A stretch of 64,000 nucleotides of DNA from Magnetococcales bacterium (GCA_015231375.1 JADGBT010000007.1:1-64000), one strand, 5' to 3'; shown: positions 1 through 10,113, counted from the stretch's first letter. Translations and numbers: made by a program. Notes: a model not told the origin generated them from the sequence alone.

Positions 1-138
1 TGGCCATGGTGATTGCTCCGGATTTATGTGTGGATGAGGCCTCATCATACCAGATCCCCCATCATTCCCACATCGAAAAAAGTCCCCTGCGGGATGACCC
101 TCGACCGGATCCAGGATATCCCCCCCGGTGAGGGTTGG

Positions 139-401
139 TCAGTGCGGGAAGAACGATTGGAGAATGAGCGTGATGATTCCGGCAACGCAAACAGCCATGC
201 TCCATTTGAGCGGGGCAATCTCGGCCATGATTTCCAATTTCAACTCGCGCAGGTCTCCTTTGGTGGCAAGTTCCTGTAGCTGGGAGTCCTGAACCTCCTT
301 GATGGCTTCCGAAAAGGCCTCGGCCTGTTTCTCATCCACCCCGGCATCACGCAAACGGCGGAAAATTTCAAGGTGTCAAACGTGGCAATGGAGGCGCTCA
401 T
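139..401 (-). pseudogene. DUF1640-like coiled-coil membrane protein, frameshifted
   Basis: The readable part encodes a charged helical segment (DEKQAEAFSEAIKEV) followed by one C-terminal membrane helix, the layout of small DUF1640/CCDC90-like coiled-coil proteins. The expected N-terminus (MSASIATFDTLKFS) is present in another frame, starting at 401. The two frames join near 360-365, where adding one C would restore a single reading frame of 87 residues. I therefore read it as one gene broken by a 1-base deletion, or as a sequencing error. The 71-codon in-frame remnant could only use an internal start. It lies downstream of the nifHDKTY operon and has no visible link to it. The family has no defined role in bacteria. 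Confidence 0.6.
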
Positions 402-619
402 GGTCGGAGTCTTCGAGAATCAATGTGAATGACGGAACCATGATACCAGATCCTTGCCTTCAGCGTATCAGAAAATTTCCCCTGATCGTTCCCGCCATCT
501 TGTCCATGGCGTTTCAATACCTCCACACCCCACCACAAACGGTCACCCGCTCCCGAAGCCCGGCGGCTTTTTGATGCCCGGAATGGCCGCATGGTGCAAA
601 ACAAGTATCACCTTCTGCG

Positions 620-1297
620 TCAATCCCCATGCATGATCCGTTTCAGCCAGGGCGGTGGGGTAGTGGCCAGGACCTGTCGCAGATCCTCCAGCCATGCCGT
701 GGCGGTCATGCCGTCTGTCACCTTGAGAGGCAACAGACCTGCGCGGGTCACTCTGGCGGCGGCCGGTCCGCCGATGCTGGTCGCCACCAGAATCCGACAG
801 TCCCGGATCAGGGCCAGACGGATTTCCACCTTGTCCCGTTTTTCGTCTGTCAGGGGAAGGGCGCGCTCCGTCACCTGGCGTACCCCGTCGGCCGTGACAT
901 CATGAATCATGAAGTGGCTGCATGAGGCGAAATGGCCATCCAGCCGACCATGACCCATGCTGGCCATGGCCACCCGCACCACCCCATCCGGGGGATGATC
1001 CGCCACAGGCGCGGCGGAATCCTTAACCGGGTTGGCGACCTCCGGTTCCCAACTGGTCAACCAGTGCAGGGCGGATTTGAGGGTCTTGCCCGTGAGATCG
1101 GGCAGATCCTGTTGCAACAAAGGGCGCAACTGACAGGGGGTCAGGGTTTTCAACCGTTCCCGGTCCGGGAGTTGACCTCCAAACAGCTCCTGCAACCGCG
1201 TGATCAGGACGCGGGGCGAAGGCAGCGACAATTCCCGACTGGCCAAACCAATGCGCAAGGCCAGCTCTTCGGTCAACTCCTGGACTGAAACGGTCAT
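620..1297 (-). CDS. nifY: NifY/NafY-like dinitrogenase cofactor-binding protein
   Basis: The 225-residue protein has a helical N-terminal part (about 1-85) and a C-terminal NifX/NifB-type domain (about 105-220) with the typical VRVAMASMGHGRLDGHF stretch. This two-part layout is that of NafY/NifY, which binds FeMo-co or apo-dinitrogenase during maturation. Its place as last gene of nifHDKT matches the Azotobacter nifHDKTY order. It starts 15 bases after nifT ends and should be expressed from the nifH promoter. The NifX domain alone would also fit a generic dinitrogenase iron-molybdenum cofactor protein, so the NifY name rests mostly on the N-terminal domain and gene order. Confidence 0.8.
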   Translation of the reverse strand: MTVSVQELTEELALRIGLASRELSLPSPRVLITRLQELFGGQLPDRERLKTLTPCQLRPLLQQDLPDLTGKTLKSALHWLTSWEPEVANPVKDSAAPVADHPPDGVVRVAMASMGHGRLDGHFASCSHFMIHDVTADGVRQVTERALPLTDEKRDKVEIRLALIRDCRILVATSIGGPAAARVTRAGLLPLKVTDGMTATAWLEDLRQVLATTPPPWLKRIMHGD

Positions 1298-1312
1298 GGT
1301 TTTACTCCCGAT

Positions 1313-1531
1313 TCACAATTTACGGACACGAAAGGTGACAGGGATCAGCGGTCGTTGGGTCAAAGGTTCCAGATAGAGCTTTTCCCCATTGGCGAGACTC
1401 AGGGTGCCCCCCCATCGGTCGTCCTGGTCGAACTCCACGGTTCGCACGACCGCTTCGAGATCCTTTTTGGGCACATAGCACAGCAGTTCCCCCCGTTCAT
1501 TGTGTCTCAACATGATCTCTGGCACGCACAC
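1313..1531 (-). CDS. nifT: NifT/FixU family protein
   Basis: This 72-residue protein has the NifT/FixU pattern of a small beta-rich protein beginning with a conserved MLRH-like stretch and a central WGGTLSLANGEKLYLEP segment. NifT regularly follows nifK, and here its start lies 3 bases after the nifK stop. Its role is not established; it is a conserved, non-essential companion of nitrogenase structural genes. The ORF could start at M1 (MCVPEIM) or M7 (MLRHNER). The second fits the usual NifT N-terminus better, but translational coupling to nifK favours the first. Confidence 0.88.
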   Translation of the reverse strand: MCVPEIMLRHNERGELLCYVPKKDLEAVVRTVEFDQDDRWGGTLSLANGEKLYLEPLTQRPLIPVTFRVRKL

Positions 1532-1534
1532 CCC

Positions 1535-3106
1535 CTATCGAATCAAATCATAGTTGTAGTCGGTCTCCGCCATGCCCCGGGTATCCTCGTCGAGCCGTTC
1601 CAGCACCGCGTTGACCAGGGTGGTCAGCAGGTACATGGCCCCTTCGTAACCCAGAGTGGTGTGACGATGGAGATGGTGCCGGTCGAAAATGGGAAATCCG
1701 ATGCGGATCAACGGCACTTCAAACTCCTTGCCCTTGTGCAGGGTGTCGCGTTGAATGAACTTGCCGTAGGAGTTGCCAATCAGGAAATCGGGCTTCTTTT
1801 CAAACAGCAGCGAGCGCAGATGCCACAAGTCCCGACCGAAATGCACCTCCGCCCCTTTGCCGTAGGGGGAAGAGGCCAGCAGTTGTTCCATGGCCTTGCC
1901 CCAGCGTTTGTTGGCGTTGTGGCTCAACAGATGCACAGGCTCGGCGCCCAGTTCCATGAGAAAACGGGCCATGCCCATGACAAAATCCGGATCGCCGTAT
2001 ACCGAAAACTTGCGACCATGCAACCAGGCGTGGGAGTCGGCCATCATGTCCAGCAGTCGGCCACGCTCCAGTTCCAGGGAGGCGGGGATGGGCTGACCGG
2101 TCAGTTGGGAGATGGTCATCAGGAAGCGATCCGTGGCCGCCAGACCATAGGGCGCATCCACGCTGGTCACCGGATGGTTCCAGGTCTCCTTGACGAATTT
2201 CTTGCTTTTGTCGGCTCCCCACGGTTGCAGAAACAAGGTGTCGATGGCGTTGGGCGCCTGTCTGATCTCGTCCTGGGTGGTGCCTCCGGCATACATGCGG
2301 TATTTGCCATCCGCCGGTGTATCCAGCACCGCCTCCGGGTCGGACAGTAGGGTGGCCGAAACCCCCATCTCCTGCATCATGCGTTTCAACACCCGGAAAT
2401 TGCCCAGATACCCCTCGAATCCCGCCACCAGATTGAGCTTGCCACTCTTGCCCGGCACCTTGTCGGCCATGGCGTTGAGGGTGAAATAGCGCAAAATCCC
2501 CTCCAGCATGTTGTCCCACCCGGTCAAATGGCTGCCGATGAAACTCGGGGTGTGGGCGTAGGGGGTGGGGAAGTCGGTGGGGATGCGGCCATCTTTTTTG
2601 GTGTTGGTGATGAAAGCGTTCAGGTCATCCCCGATCACCTCCGCCATGCAGGTGGACGAAACGGCGATCATCTCCGGTTCGTACAGCGCCTTGGCGTTTT
2701 GCAGACCGGCGAACATGTTCTTCTGGCCGCCGAACACCGCCGCGTCTTCGGTCATGGAGTCGGAGACGCAAGCCACCGGCTCTTTGAAATGGCGATTGAA
2801 ATAGGTGCGAAAATAGGCGGTGCAGCCCTGACTGCCATGCACATAGGGCAAGGTGGCGTGAAAGCCCAACGCGCACAGCACCGCCCCCAGAGGCTGACAG
2901 GCCTTGGCGGGATTGACGGTCAACGCCTCCCGCTGGAAATTCAGCGCCTGATATTCCGGCGAGGTGCTCCAGGCGAAGGTTTCGTCGATTTTGGCTTTCG
3001 GTTCCCGGTTTTCGTACTCTTCCCCCTTTTTTCTCAGGGTGTCACGGTATTCCGGTTGTTGAAAAAGGGGATAACAGGGAATGATCTTTTCCGCAGTTTG
3101 GTTCAT
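1535..3106 (-). CDS. nifK: Nitrogenase molybdenum-iron protein beta chain
   Basis: This is the beta subunit of dinitrogenase (component I), which with NifD reduces N2 using electrons from NifH. The length of 523 residues is normal. P-cluster cysteine ligands are visible at Cys70, Cys95 and Cys153, the same positions as in Azotobacter NifK. The conserved YVHGSQGC and VSSTCMAEVIGDDL segments are intact. It is the third gene of the nifHDKTY operon, 75 bases after nifD, and is followed directly by nifT. No truncation or missing key residue was seen. Confidence 0.98.
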   Translation of the reverse strand: MNQTAEKIIPCYPLFQQPEYRDTLRKKGEEYENREPKAKIDETFAWSTSPEYQALNFQREALTVNPAKACQPLGAVLCALGFHATLPYVHGSQGCTAYFRTYFNRHFKEPVACVSDSMTEDAAVFGGQKNMFAGLQNAKALYEPEMIAVSSTCMAEVIGDDLNAFITNTKKDGRIPTDFPTPYAHTPSFIGSHLTGWDNMLEGILRYFTLNAMADKVPGKSGKLNLVAGFEGYLGNFRVLKRMMQEMGVSATLLSDPEAVLDTPADGKYRMYAGGTTQDEIRQAPNAIDTLFLQPWGADKSKKFVKETWNHPVTSVDAPYGLAATDRFLMTISQLTGQPIPASLELERGRLLDMMADSHAWLHGRKFSVYGDPDFVMGMARFLMELGAEPVHLLSHNANKRWGKAMEQLLASSPYGKGAEVHFGRDLWHLRSLLFEKKPDFLIGNSYGKFIQRDTLHKGKEFEVPLIRIGFPIFDRHHLHRHTTLGYEGAMYLLTTLVNAVLERLDEDTRGMAETDYNYDLIR

Positions 3107-3181
3107 GGTGGGTCTCCTCCCCCGAGCTGCTCATCCGCAGACACGAAGATCGTGGAACATTGAGATTTTTTCTTTCTGGGT

Positions 3182-4633
3182 TCACGCGGCGTTGGGCTGA
3201 CGCCAGGGAGGCGTCATCATTTTCCAGCAGGGGTTGTTGATGGTCATATCCATGTCGCGGGCGAAAATGGCGTAACCGTCGTAACCGTGATAAGGGCCGG
3301 AATAGTCCCAGGAGTGCATCTGCCGGAAGGGAATGCCCATCTTCTGGAAGACATATTTCTCTTTGATGCCCGATCCGATCAGATCCGGACGCACCCGTTC
3401 CACAAAACGCTCCAACTCGTAGCCGGAGGCGTCGTCATAGATCAGCGTGGTGTTTTTCAAATCCACCTGGGTGCGGTCGTAGTCGTCGTTGTGGCCGAAT
3501 TCATAACCGGTGCCCACCACCTCCATGCCCAGATCCTCATAGGCGCCGATCACATGCCGGGGACGCAATCCGCCGACATACAGCATCACCCGTTTGCCCT
3601 CCAGACGGGGCCGGAAACGGTTGGTGATGGCATCGGCCATGGGTTGATATTTGGCGATCACCGCTTCCGCGCCGGCCTTGATGCGGTCATCGAAGCGGGC
3701 GGCGATGCGGCGCAACGAGTCGGCGATCCTGGAAGGCCCGAAAAAGTTGTACTCCAGCCAGGGAATGCCATATTTGGTCTCCATGTGACGGCTGATGTAG
3801 TTCATGGAGCGGTAACAATGCACCAGATTCAGCCGCACCTTGGGAGTCCGTTCCAGTTCGGCGAGGGTGCCATCCCCGGACCACTGGGCGACCACCTGCA
3901 ATCCCATCTCCTCCAGCAGGATGCGGGAAGACCAGGCATCTCCGCCGATGTTGTAGTCCCCGATGATGGCCACGTCGTAAGGACCGGCTTGAATGCCGTC
4001 ATCGGCCTTGGGACGGTCGAGAATGTAATCCCGGATGGTGTCGTTGGCGATGTGGTGGCCCAAAGACTGGGAGACCCCGCGAAAGCCTTCGCAGCGCACC
4101 GGCACGATGGGTTTGTTCAGGTCCGCGCTTTTTTTCTTGGCCACGGCTTCGATATCGTCGCCGATCAGACCCACCGGGCATTCGGACTGCACGGAAATTC
4201 CCTTGTTGAGGGGAAACAAGGCGTTGGCCTCTTCCAGCAGCTTGGCGAGCTTCTTGTCGCCGCCGAAGACGATATCCTTCTCCTGGAAATCCGAGGTGAA
4301 ATTCATGGTGCCGAACGCGTTGATCCCGGTCGTCCCCACATAATAGTTGCGTCGTCCCGCCCGGGAGTATTGACCACATCCCACCGGACCGTGGGAGATG
4401 TGGATCATGTCCTTGATCGGTCCCCAGACCACCCCCTTGGAACCGGCGTAGGCGCAACCGCGAATGGTCATCACGCCGGGCAGGGATTTGCGGTTGGCGG
4501 TGATGCCGCAACCGCCTTCCAGGGTTTCTCCGTCCAGCACCGCCAGATGTTTGGCCCGGTCTTCGGCGGCCTCCGGGGGATAGGCCGCCAGCACCTCCTG
4601 AATCAATTTTTCCGCTTCGTCACGTGTCAACAT
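3182..4633 (-). CDS. nifD: Nitrogenase molybdenum-iron protein alpha chain
   Basis: This is the alpha subunit of dinitrogenase, 483 residues, carrying the FeMo cofactor. P-cluster ligands appear at Cys60, Cys86 and Cys152. The FeMo-co ligands are Cys273 (in [11 protein letters not shown]) and His440 (in [14 protein letters not shown]). The active-site region [19 protein letters not shown] is intact and typical of Mo-nitrogenase; no VnfD/AnfD-like features were noticed. It starts 11 bases downstream of nifH in the same operon. Confidence 0.98.
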   Translation of the reverse strand: MLTRDEAEKLIQEVLAAYPPEAAEDRAKHLAVLDGETLEGGCGITANRKSLPGVMTIRGCAYAGSKGVVWGPIKDMIHISHGPVGCGQYSRAGRRNYYVGTTGINAFGTMNFTSDFQEKDIVFGGDKKLAKLLEEANALFPLNKGISVQSECPVGLIGDDIEAVAKKKSADLNKPIVPVRCEGFRGVSQSLGHHIANDTIRDYILDRPKADDGIQAGPYDVAIIGDYNIGGDAWSSRILLEEMGLQVVAQWSGDGTLAELERTPKVRLNLVHCYRSMNYISRHMETKYGIPWLEYNFFGPSRIADSLRRIAARFDDRIKAGAEAVIAKYQPMADAITNRFRPRLEGKRVMLYVGGLRPRHVIGAYEDLGMEVVGTGYEFGHNDDYDRTQVDLKNTTLIYDDASGYELERFVERVRPDLIGSGIKEKYVFQKMGIPFRQMHSWDYSGPYHGYDGYAIFARDMDMTINNPCWKMMTPPWRQPNAA

Positions 4634-4644
4634 GGCCCGTCTCC

Positions 4645-5646
<1,002 letters not shown>

Positions 5647-5659
5647 TTATATGATAGTG

Positions 5660-5672
5660 AATCATTAAATTG
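5660..5672 (+). promoter_or_regulatory. Probable IHF site in nifH promoter
   Basis: AATCATTAAATTG matches the IHF consensus WATCAANNNNTTR at all but one defined position and lies between the NifA site and the -24 element, where IHF bending usually helps NifA contact sigma54 polymerase. Confidence 0.5.
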
Positions 5673-5731
5673 ACTTTCGCCACGCCTGGAATCAGGTCTG
5701 GAATACGACATGAAGCGTCTGAATGTCCGTT

Positions 5732-5747
5732 TGTCTACAAAATCACA
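5732..5747 (-). promoter_or_regulatory. NifA upstream activator site of nifH
   Basis: Read on the minus strand, TGT-N10-ACA (TGTGATTTTGTAGACA) is a perfect NifA-binding consensus. It lies about 107 bases upstream of the -24 element of nifH, in the usual range. It also sits about 95 bases upstream of the divergent draT start, but no sigma54 promoter was found on that side. Confidence 0.8.
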
Positions 5748-5839
5748 AGAGGGATTGAGCTTTGGAAGGAATTGTCGATAGACTCCGGGATCGAAGAAAT
5801 CAATCGTTTTGGGTGCCTTTGGCCCGCAAGGGAGTGAGC

Positions 5840-6673
5840 ATGCCGCAGCGTGTGGATGTGGGGGAGTCCTGGCCGCCTCCCAGAGAGTCGTGGACCCGGT
5901 TCAACCGGTGCAACATCCCCTCGTCGGTGTTGGCCAGTTTGGATTTTCAGTTGCGGCCCGAACGGGTGGAACTGGATGGGGTGGCCATCATCCACAAGGA
6001 TTTGTTCTGGCGGCTGGAGCGTCTCTCCGACCCGAAGGATCGGGCTGTGCAGTTCATGGATTACCTGGCGGTTTATTTCTCCCTGGCCTCGCCGGAGAGC
6101 GCGGGCTTCAACGCCCAATCCCGCATCCGTCGCAACAAGGCGGATTATTTGAGTGTGTTGCGCGGCTGGCTGTTCGATCCGGATGGTCGGGAAGGGGCGG
6201 TGTTGAAAGGCTGGGTGGCGTCGCGCTTCGGGTTGCTGCCCCGTTATTTCGGCGGTCGCATCCTGCCGGAGAGCGATGATTATCAAAGATTCCTAAGGCA
6301 ACAAAGCGCGGGGGTCTACAACACCAACAATCTGGAAGGGCAGTTGGATCTGCTGTATACCTATTGTCAATACGAGTGGGTCCGGCAACAGCCCCAACAG
6401 CAACACGTCACCTTGTTTCGCGGGGTGAACCGGTTGGCGGAACACGATCTGATCGCCAGACTGGGGCGACGGCTGTGCGTGGTGCTGCTCAATAATTTGA
6501 GTTCGTTCACCATCAACCGGGAACGGGCGGACGAATTCGGGGATCAAATTCTGGAAACGGATGTTCCGATACCCAAGATCCTGTTTTTCAACGCTCTGTT
6601 GCCCGGTGTGCTCAAAGGGGAAGAGGAGTATCTGGTGATCGGAGGGTTGTACGAAGTCACCTTGTCCCGGTGA
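5840..6673 (+). CDS. draT: NAD+-dinitrogenase-reductase ADP-ribosyltransferase
   Basis: DraT switches nitrogenase off by transferring ADP-ribose from NAD+ to Arg101 of NifH when ammonium appears or energy falls. The 277-residue length and segments such as FNRCNIPSSVLASLDFQ and VTLFRGVN fit the family. I chose the ATG at 5840 because AAGGGAG precedes it at good spacing; an upstream in-frame ATG at 5762 would add 26 unconserved residues. It diverges from nifH. Its last 17 bases overlap the 3' end of draG on the other strand, whereas draT and draG form one operon in many diazotrophs. Confidence 0.93.
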   Translation: MPQRVDVGESWPPPRESWTRFNRCNIPSSVLASLDFQLRPERVELDGVAIIHKDLFWRLERLSDPKDRAVQFMDYLAVYFSLASPESAGFNAQSRIRRNKADYLSVLRGWLFDPDGREGAVLKGWVASRFGLLPRYFGGRILPESDDYQRFLRQQSAGVYNTNNLEGQLDLLYTYCQYEWVRQQPQQQHVTLFRGVNRLAEHDLIARLGRRLCVVLLNNLSSFTINRERADEFGDQILETDVPIPKILFFNALLPGVLKGEEEYLVIGGLYEVTLSR

Positions 6674-7616
6674 TGCGCACATCCGGATCCGACCATCCCG
6701 CCTCGGGCATGACGGGCAGGGGCGCGGACTGGATCAAAGCCAAAGCCTGACGTATACACCCATCGACCACCTGGGGTTGCAGGGCGTTGAGCCATCGTTT
6801 CGGGATCGCCTCCACCCCGTGATGGGCCCCGGCCAGCATGCCGGCAATGGCCCCGGTGGTGTCGGCGTCGCCACCCAGATTGACCACGTTGGTGACACAC
6901 TCCTCGAAGCTGTCGGAGTCGAAAAATCCTTGAAATACCGCCCGCAGCGTGTCGGCGATGAAACCAGAGGGATGACTCATCTCCGGTCGCACCCGGAAAC
7001 GGAAAACTGGCCAGACCGATACCAATTGTTGTACCGGTCCCGCCAGCATGTCGGAGACCTGGTTTCCGGTCAGGGCCATGCGTACCAGATGGGCCACGCA
7101 CCCGGTTCCCGCCTCGGCCAGGGGATTGTGATGGGTCACCCGGCCTTGATGCAGACAGGCCAAGTCGAGATTTTCCTCTCTACCCCCATGACAGGCCAGA
7201 ATCACCGGCAACACCCGCATGCACGAACCGTTGCCCGCGTCCTGCTCTCCCGGTGGCGAGCGGGGTTCCCCGGTGCGGCGAAAATGCAGAATGCCCCGGC
7301 GCACCGTGTTGCCGATATCCACCGGTTTGGCCCGCATCCAGGCGTCGAACGCCTGGGCCGCGTCCACCGGATCGATGCGGCGGTTGCGCAGAATCGCCTC
7401 GCCCAGTGCCAGACTCATGGTGGTGTCGTCGGTGACGTGACCGGGTTTGAGTCCCAGCCAGCCTCCGCCGATGATCTCCCGGTGCCGACCATGGTTGGCC
7501 TTGATTTCCCGTGGAGTCATGAACTCCACCGTGGCCCCCAGGGCGTCTCCCGCCGCCAACCCCAGATAAGCCCCCACCGCCCGTTTCTGCAACGGGCTCC
7601 AGCGGGGGGAGATCAT
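6657..7616 (-). CDS. draG: ADP-ribosyl-dinitrogen-reductase glycohydrolase
   Basis: DraG removes ADP-ribose from NifH and reactivates nitrogenase. The ADP-ribosylglycohydrolase signature is intact: GLAAGDALGATVEF near the N-terminus, the metal-binding HVTDDTTMSLALGEAI segment, and the C-terminal NLGGDADTTGAIAG motif that holds the dinuclear metal site. The ATG at 7616 overlaps the nifQ stop as ATGA. A GTG at 7634 (MFRAGEMIS) is also possible and would add 6 residues. It is the last gene of nifB-ferredoxin-nifQ-draG and meets draT tail to tail. Confidence 0.93.
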   Translation of the reverse strand: MISPRWSPLQKRAVGAYLGLAAGDALGATVEFMTPREIKANHGRHREIIGGGWLGLKPGHVTDDTTMSLALGEAILRNRRIDPVDAAQAFDAWMRAKPVDIGNTVRRGILHFRRTGEPRSPPGEQDAGNGSCMRVLPVILACHGGREENLDLACLHQGRVTHHNPLAEAGTGCVAHLVRMALTGNQVSDMLAGPVQQLVSVWPVFRFRVRPEMSHPSGFIADTLRAVFQGFFDSDSFEECVTNVVNLGGDADTTGAIAGMLAGAHHGVEAIPKRWLNALQPQVVDGCIRQALALIQSAPLPVMPEAGWSDPDVRITGTR

Positions 7617-8212
7617 CTCTCCGGCCCGAAACACCGGTCATAGTCCCGACAGGCGTCGCACGACGGCGCCTGACACAGGGAAATCTCCGCCGCCTCGCAC
7701 AGTTGTTTGTAGAAGAATTTTTTCCATTTCATGTCATTCACATTGCGGCTCGCCAGGGGGGTGAACGCATGCTGGAGCAGGGAGGAGAGATCCTCCCGCG
7801 CCCACAACCCCAGATCCTGCCACAGATGATCCTCTCCCAGACACCCTTCCGCCACGATCCGCGCCATCCATTCGGCATCCGGATAACCCAGCACGCAGTG
7901 TGCGCGCAACAATTCGATCAGCGACTCCCGTTCCGGCGCGCGCTGCGGGTCTGGAGTCGTCCGCCCGTCCAGGAGCGGATTGGGCAGGGTGATCCCGGGA
8001 AAATGGTAGCGCATCAACGCCGCGAACGCCTGACTTCCCAGACCGAGATGACCCGGCAACGCCGTATCTCCATTCAACCAGGAACTGATGATGCGGGCCA
8101 GCCACACCCCAAGCGGGTTGTGTCGGGCCGCGTCCAGCAGCGTTGGATGGATGCCAAGCCTGCGGTGGTGAAAGGGTGGACGGGTTGAACGCCACACGGT
8201 GGACAGTTCCAT
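7613..8212 (-). CDS. nifQ: NifQ, molybdenum delivery protein for FeMo-co
   Basis: NifQ provides molybdenum for FeMo-co assembly on NifEN. The 199-residue protein ends with the diagnostic cysteine array C-x4-C-x2-C-x5-C (Cys180, Cys185, Cys188, Cys194), which binds the Mo-Fe-S cluster. The ATG at 8212 has GGAG 8 bases upstream. It lies between the nifB-linked ferredoxin and draG, consistent with co-expression from the nifB promoter. Confidence 0.92.
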   Translation of the reverse strand: MELSTVWRSTRPPFHHRRLGIHPTLLDAARHNPLGVWLARIISSWLNGDTALPGHLGLGSQAFAALMRYHFPGITLPNPLLDGRTTPDPQRAPERESLIELLRAHCVLGYPDAEWMARIVAEGCLGEDHLWQDLGLWAREDLSSLLQHAFTPLASRNVNDMKWKKFFYKQLCEAAEISLCQAPSCDACRDYDRCFGPER

Positions 8213-8240
8213 GGTTTTTGCTCCATAGGCTGGCGTGATT

Positions 8241-8501
8241 TCAGGCTGGCAGTGGCTCCCTGGGGGGAATGCCGGTCAGGCTGCCCGGAGGATTCATGGC
8301 GGTTCCTTCGTCGTCGATGATGGCCCCTTCCACTGGACAGATTTCCACACATTGCGGCAGGTCACCGTATCCTTCGCAGCGGGTGCAGGATTTCTTGTCG
8401 ATGCGGAATACCTCATTTTTGACCCGGATGGCCGCGTTGGGACAAATGGGCTCACAGGCCCAGCAGGCGATGCATTCGGCGGTGATGATCAAGGCGATCA
8501 T
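8241..8501 (-). CDS. fdxN: 2[4Fe-4S] ferredoxin linked to nifB (FdxN-like)
   Basis: This is an 86-residue ferredoxin with two [4Fe-4S] motifs, CIACWACEPICP and CTRCEGYGDLPQCVEICP. The second has the long insertion typical of nif-associated ferredoxins. Such proteins supply electrons to NifB or to nitrogenase reductase. It lies 30 bases downstream of nifB and 28 bases upstream of nifQ. The start is preceded by GAGGAG. The C-terminal tail after about residue 65 is proline-rich and non-conserved. Confidence 0.88.
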   Translation of the reverse strand: MIALIITAECIACWACEPICPNAAIRVKNEVFRIDKKSCTRCEGYGDLPQCVEICPVEGAIIDDEGTAMNPPGSLTGIPPREPLPA

Positions 8502-8531
8502 GGTTCAGGCTCCTCGATTGGGTGTTGGTTT

Positions 8532-9893
8532 TCAGCCGCGTCCTTTCATGCCGGCTGCGGCCACTTTGGGGGTGGGGATGGTGTGTTTGTCCTGCAACAG
8601 GCGCGCGGTGTGCGACAACGCTTCCACCACAGGCCGATCCGCATGGCTGTTCACCGGCTCGATGCCCCGTTCCAGCAACTCCTGCCAGGGGACAAAGCCG
8701 ATGCGGGCGCAGATCACGCCCTGACAGTCGTTCAGAAGATTCAAAACGGATTGCAGGGTGTGGTCCTTGTCCTCGCATTGATCATCACCCTGGCAATAAC
8801 GGGGCACGAAACGTTCGCCCAGGTGTTCGATTTGCGCTCCCGTCACCCGGTAGATCCGAAAGAATTCCGCGTGCCCGAAATGGGTATCCACCCGTTCGCC
8901 GGATTGACTGGCCACGGCCAGCACCACCGGTGACGGGGGGCTGGCCACCGGATCGCGTCGGGTGGGGCGGTGAATGGGAATGACCCGACTGCCTTCCACC
9001 GGGGAGCGGTTCAGTTCCGCCTGACGATCCTGCTCCAGCAATCCCACCGCGTCGGCCCGACATTGCCGGCAATGGGTCATCAGTTTGGCCGCTCCGCCGC
9101 ATTGCTCCCGCACCTGCTGCAATTGGGTCTCGTTCGGTCCGGGAATCCCCATGACACCGTAATAGGTGCCATGCTCCGGGGCGCTGATCAGGGGCATGAC
9201 ATTGTGACTGAACACCCCGGCCTCGCTCACCAGACGGTTGATTTCCGGGATCTGTCGATCGTTGACTCCGGGAATCAACACCGAGTTGATTTTCACCAAT
9301 ACCCCCCGGGCGAGCAGGGCGGACAGCCCCGCCAGTTGCTGTTCCAACAGAATGTGGGCGGCTTCCACCCCGCGTCGTCGTTTTTTGTTCCAGAAAATCC
9401 ACGAATAGATGGCCGCTCCCACCTCGGGATCCAGGGCGTTGAGGGTGATGGTGACGTGCCGGATGCCGTGATCCAGGATCGCGTTCACCGATTCGGGCAG
9501 ACACAGCCCATTGGTGGACAGGCACAAATGCCAATCGGGAAACGAGGAGCGCAACGGTTTGCAGGTGGCGAACACCCGTTCCCGGTTGGCCAGGGGATCG
9601 CCGGGTCCGGCAAAACCGATCACCCGCAGATGGGGCAAACGCTGTCTGGCCTCCCAGGCCCGTTTCACCGCCTGATCGGGATTCAGCACCCCGGAAACCA
9701 CCCCGGGTCTGGATTCGTTGGAGCAGTCGAATTTCCGGTTGCAATAACGACACTGCATGTTGCACGCCGGGGCCACCGGCAGATGCATGCGGGCGTAGCG
9801 ATGAGAGGCCCCTTCCGAATAACAGGGATGCTCCTCGATCCGCGCGTTGTTTGGCTGGATCGGGCGGCATCCAGACTCTTGGACCATGCTCAT
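8532..9893 (-). CDS. nifB: NifB, radical SAM FeMo-co precursor synthase
   Basis: NifB fuses two [4Fe-4S] clusters and inserts carbide to make NifB-co. The radical-SAM motif C-x3-C-x2-C is Cys44, Cys48 and Cys51 (ACNMQCRYC). A conserved CSNESRPG follows. A C-terminal NifX-like domain (about 325-430) has VLAVASQSGERVDTHFGHAEFF, so this is the long two-domain form, 453 residues. The ATG at 9893 has AAGGAG 7 bases upstream. It heads a leftward operon with ferredoxin, nifQ and draG and has its own sigma54 promoter. Confidence 0.97.
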   Translation of the reverse strand: MSMVQESGCRPIQPNNARIEEHPCYSEGASHRYARMHLPVAPACNMQCRYCNRKFDCSNESRPGVVSGVLNPDQAVKRAWEARQRLPHLRVIGFAGPGDPLANRERVFATCKPLRSSFPDWHLCLSTNGLCLPESVNAILDHGIRHVTITLNALDPEVGAAIYSWIFWNKKRRRGVEAAHILLEQQLAGLSALLARGVLVKINSVLIPGVNDRQIPEINRLVSEAGVFSHNVMPLISAPEHGTYYGVMGIPGPNETQLQQVREQCGGAAKLMTHCRQCRADAVGLLEQDRQAELNRSPVEGSRVIPIHRPTRRDPVASPPSPVVLAVASQSGERVDTHFGHAEFFRIYRVTGAQIEHLGERFVPRYCQGDDQCEDKDHTLQSVLNLLNDCQGVICARIGFVPWQELLERGIEPVNSHADRPVVEALSHTARLLQDKHTIPTPKVAAAGMKGRG

Positions 9894-9944
9894 GCCGTGA
9901 CTCCTTGATGGGGTTTTTGTGATCGTGCCATACGTACCGGGTCA

Positions 9945-9958
9945 GCAAGAGCTGTGCC
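9945..9958 (-). promoter_or_regulatory. Sigma54 (-24/-12) promoter of nifB operon
   Basis: On the minus strand TAGGCACAGCTCTTGCT has GG (9958-9957) and GC (9946-9945) separated by 10 bases. Predicted transcription start is near 9934, about 40 bases before the nifB ATG. Confidence 0.8.
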
Positions 9959-9963
9959 TAGAG

Positions 9964-9976
9964 TAATCTATTGATA
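9964..9976 (-). promoter_or_regulatory. IHF consensus site in nifB promoter
   Basis: Minus-strand TATCAATAGATTA matches WATCAANNNNTTR fully. It lies between the -24 element of nifB and the shared NifA-like site. Confidence 0.6.
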
Positions 9977-10042
9977 TGAAATGGTTTGTTGATCACGATG
10001 CGCCGGCTTTGTGCGACAATGGGCGAACAATGGGCGAACCAT

Positions 10043-10058
10043 TGTCCGAAACCGGACC
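10043..10058. promoter_or_regulatory. Shared NifA-like site between nifB and nifE
   Basis: TGTCCGAAACCGGACC is TGT-N10-ACC, one base from the NifA consensus TGT-N10-ACA, and contains the inverted repeat GTCCG-N4-CGGAC. It lies about 74-89 bases from the -24 element of nifE and 85-100 bases from that of nifB, so one site could serve both promoters. Confidence 0.5.
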
Positions 10059-10113
10059 AAGGGGGGGATGTGGTCGGATTCCGGACAATCGGTCATGATT
10101 GAATATCAAAATA

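Noticed and set aside
398-604. 68-codon minus-strand open frame upstream of the DUF1640-like gene
   Set aside because: No family pattern, ribosome site or conserved context.
9907-9927. Second GGCAC-like element near the nifB start on the minus strand (TGGCACGATCACAAA)
   Set aside because: It has no GC at the -12 position with 10-base spacing, so the element at 9945-9958 is preferred.
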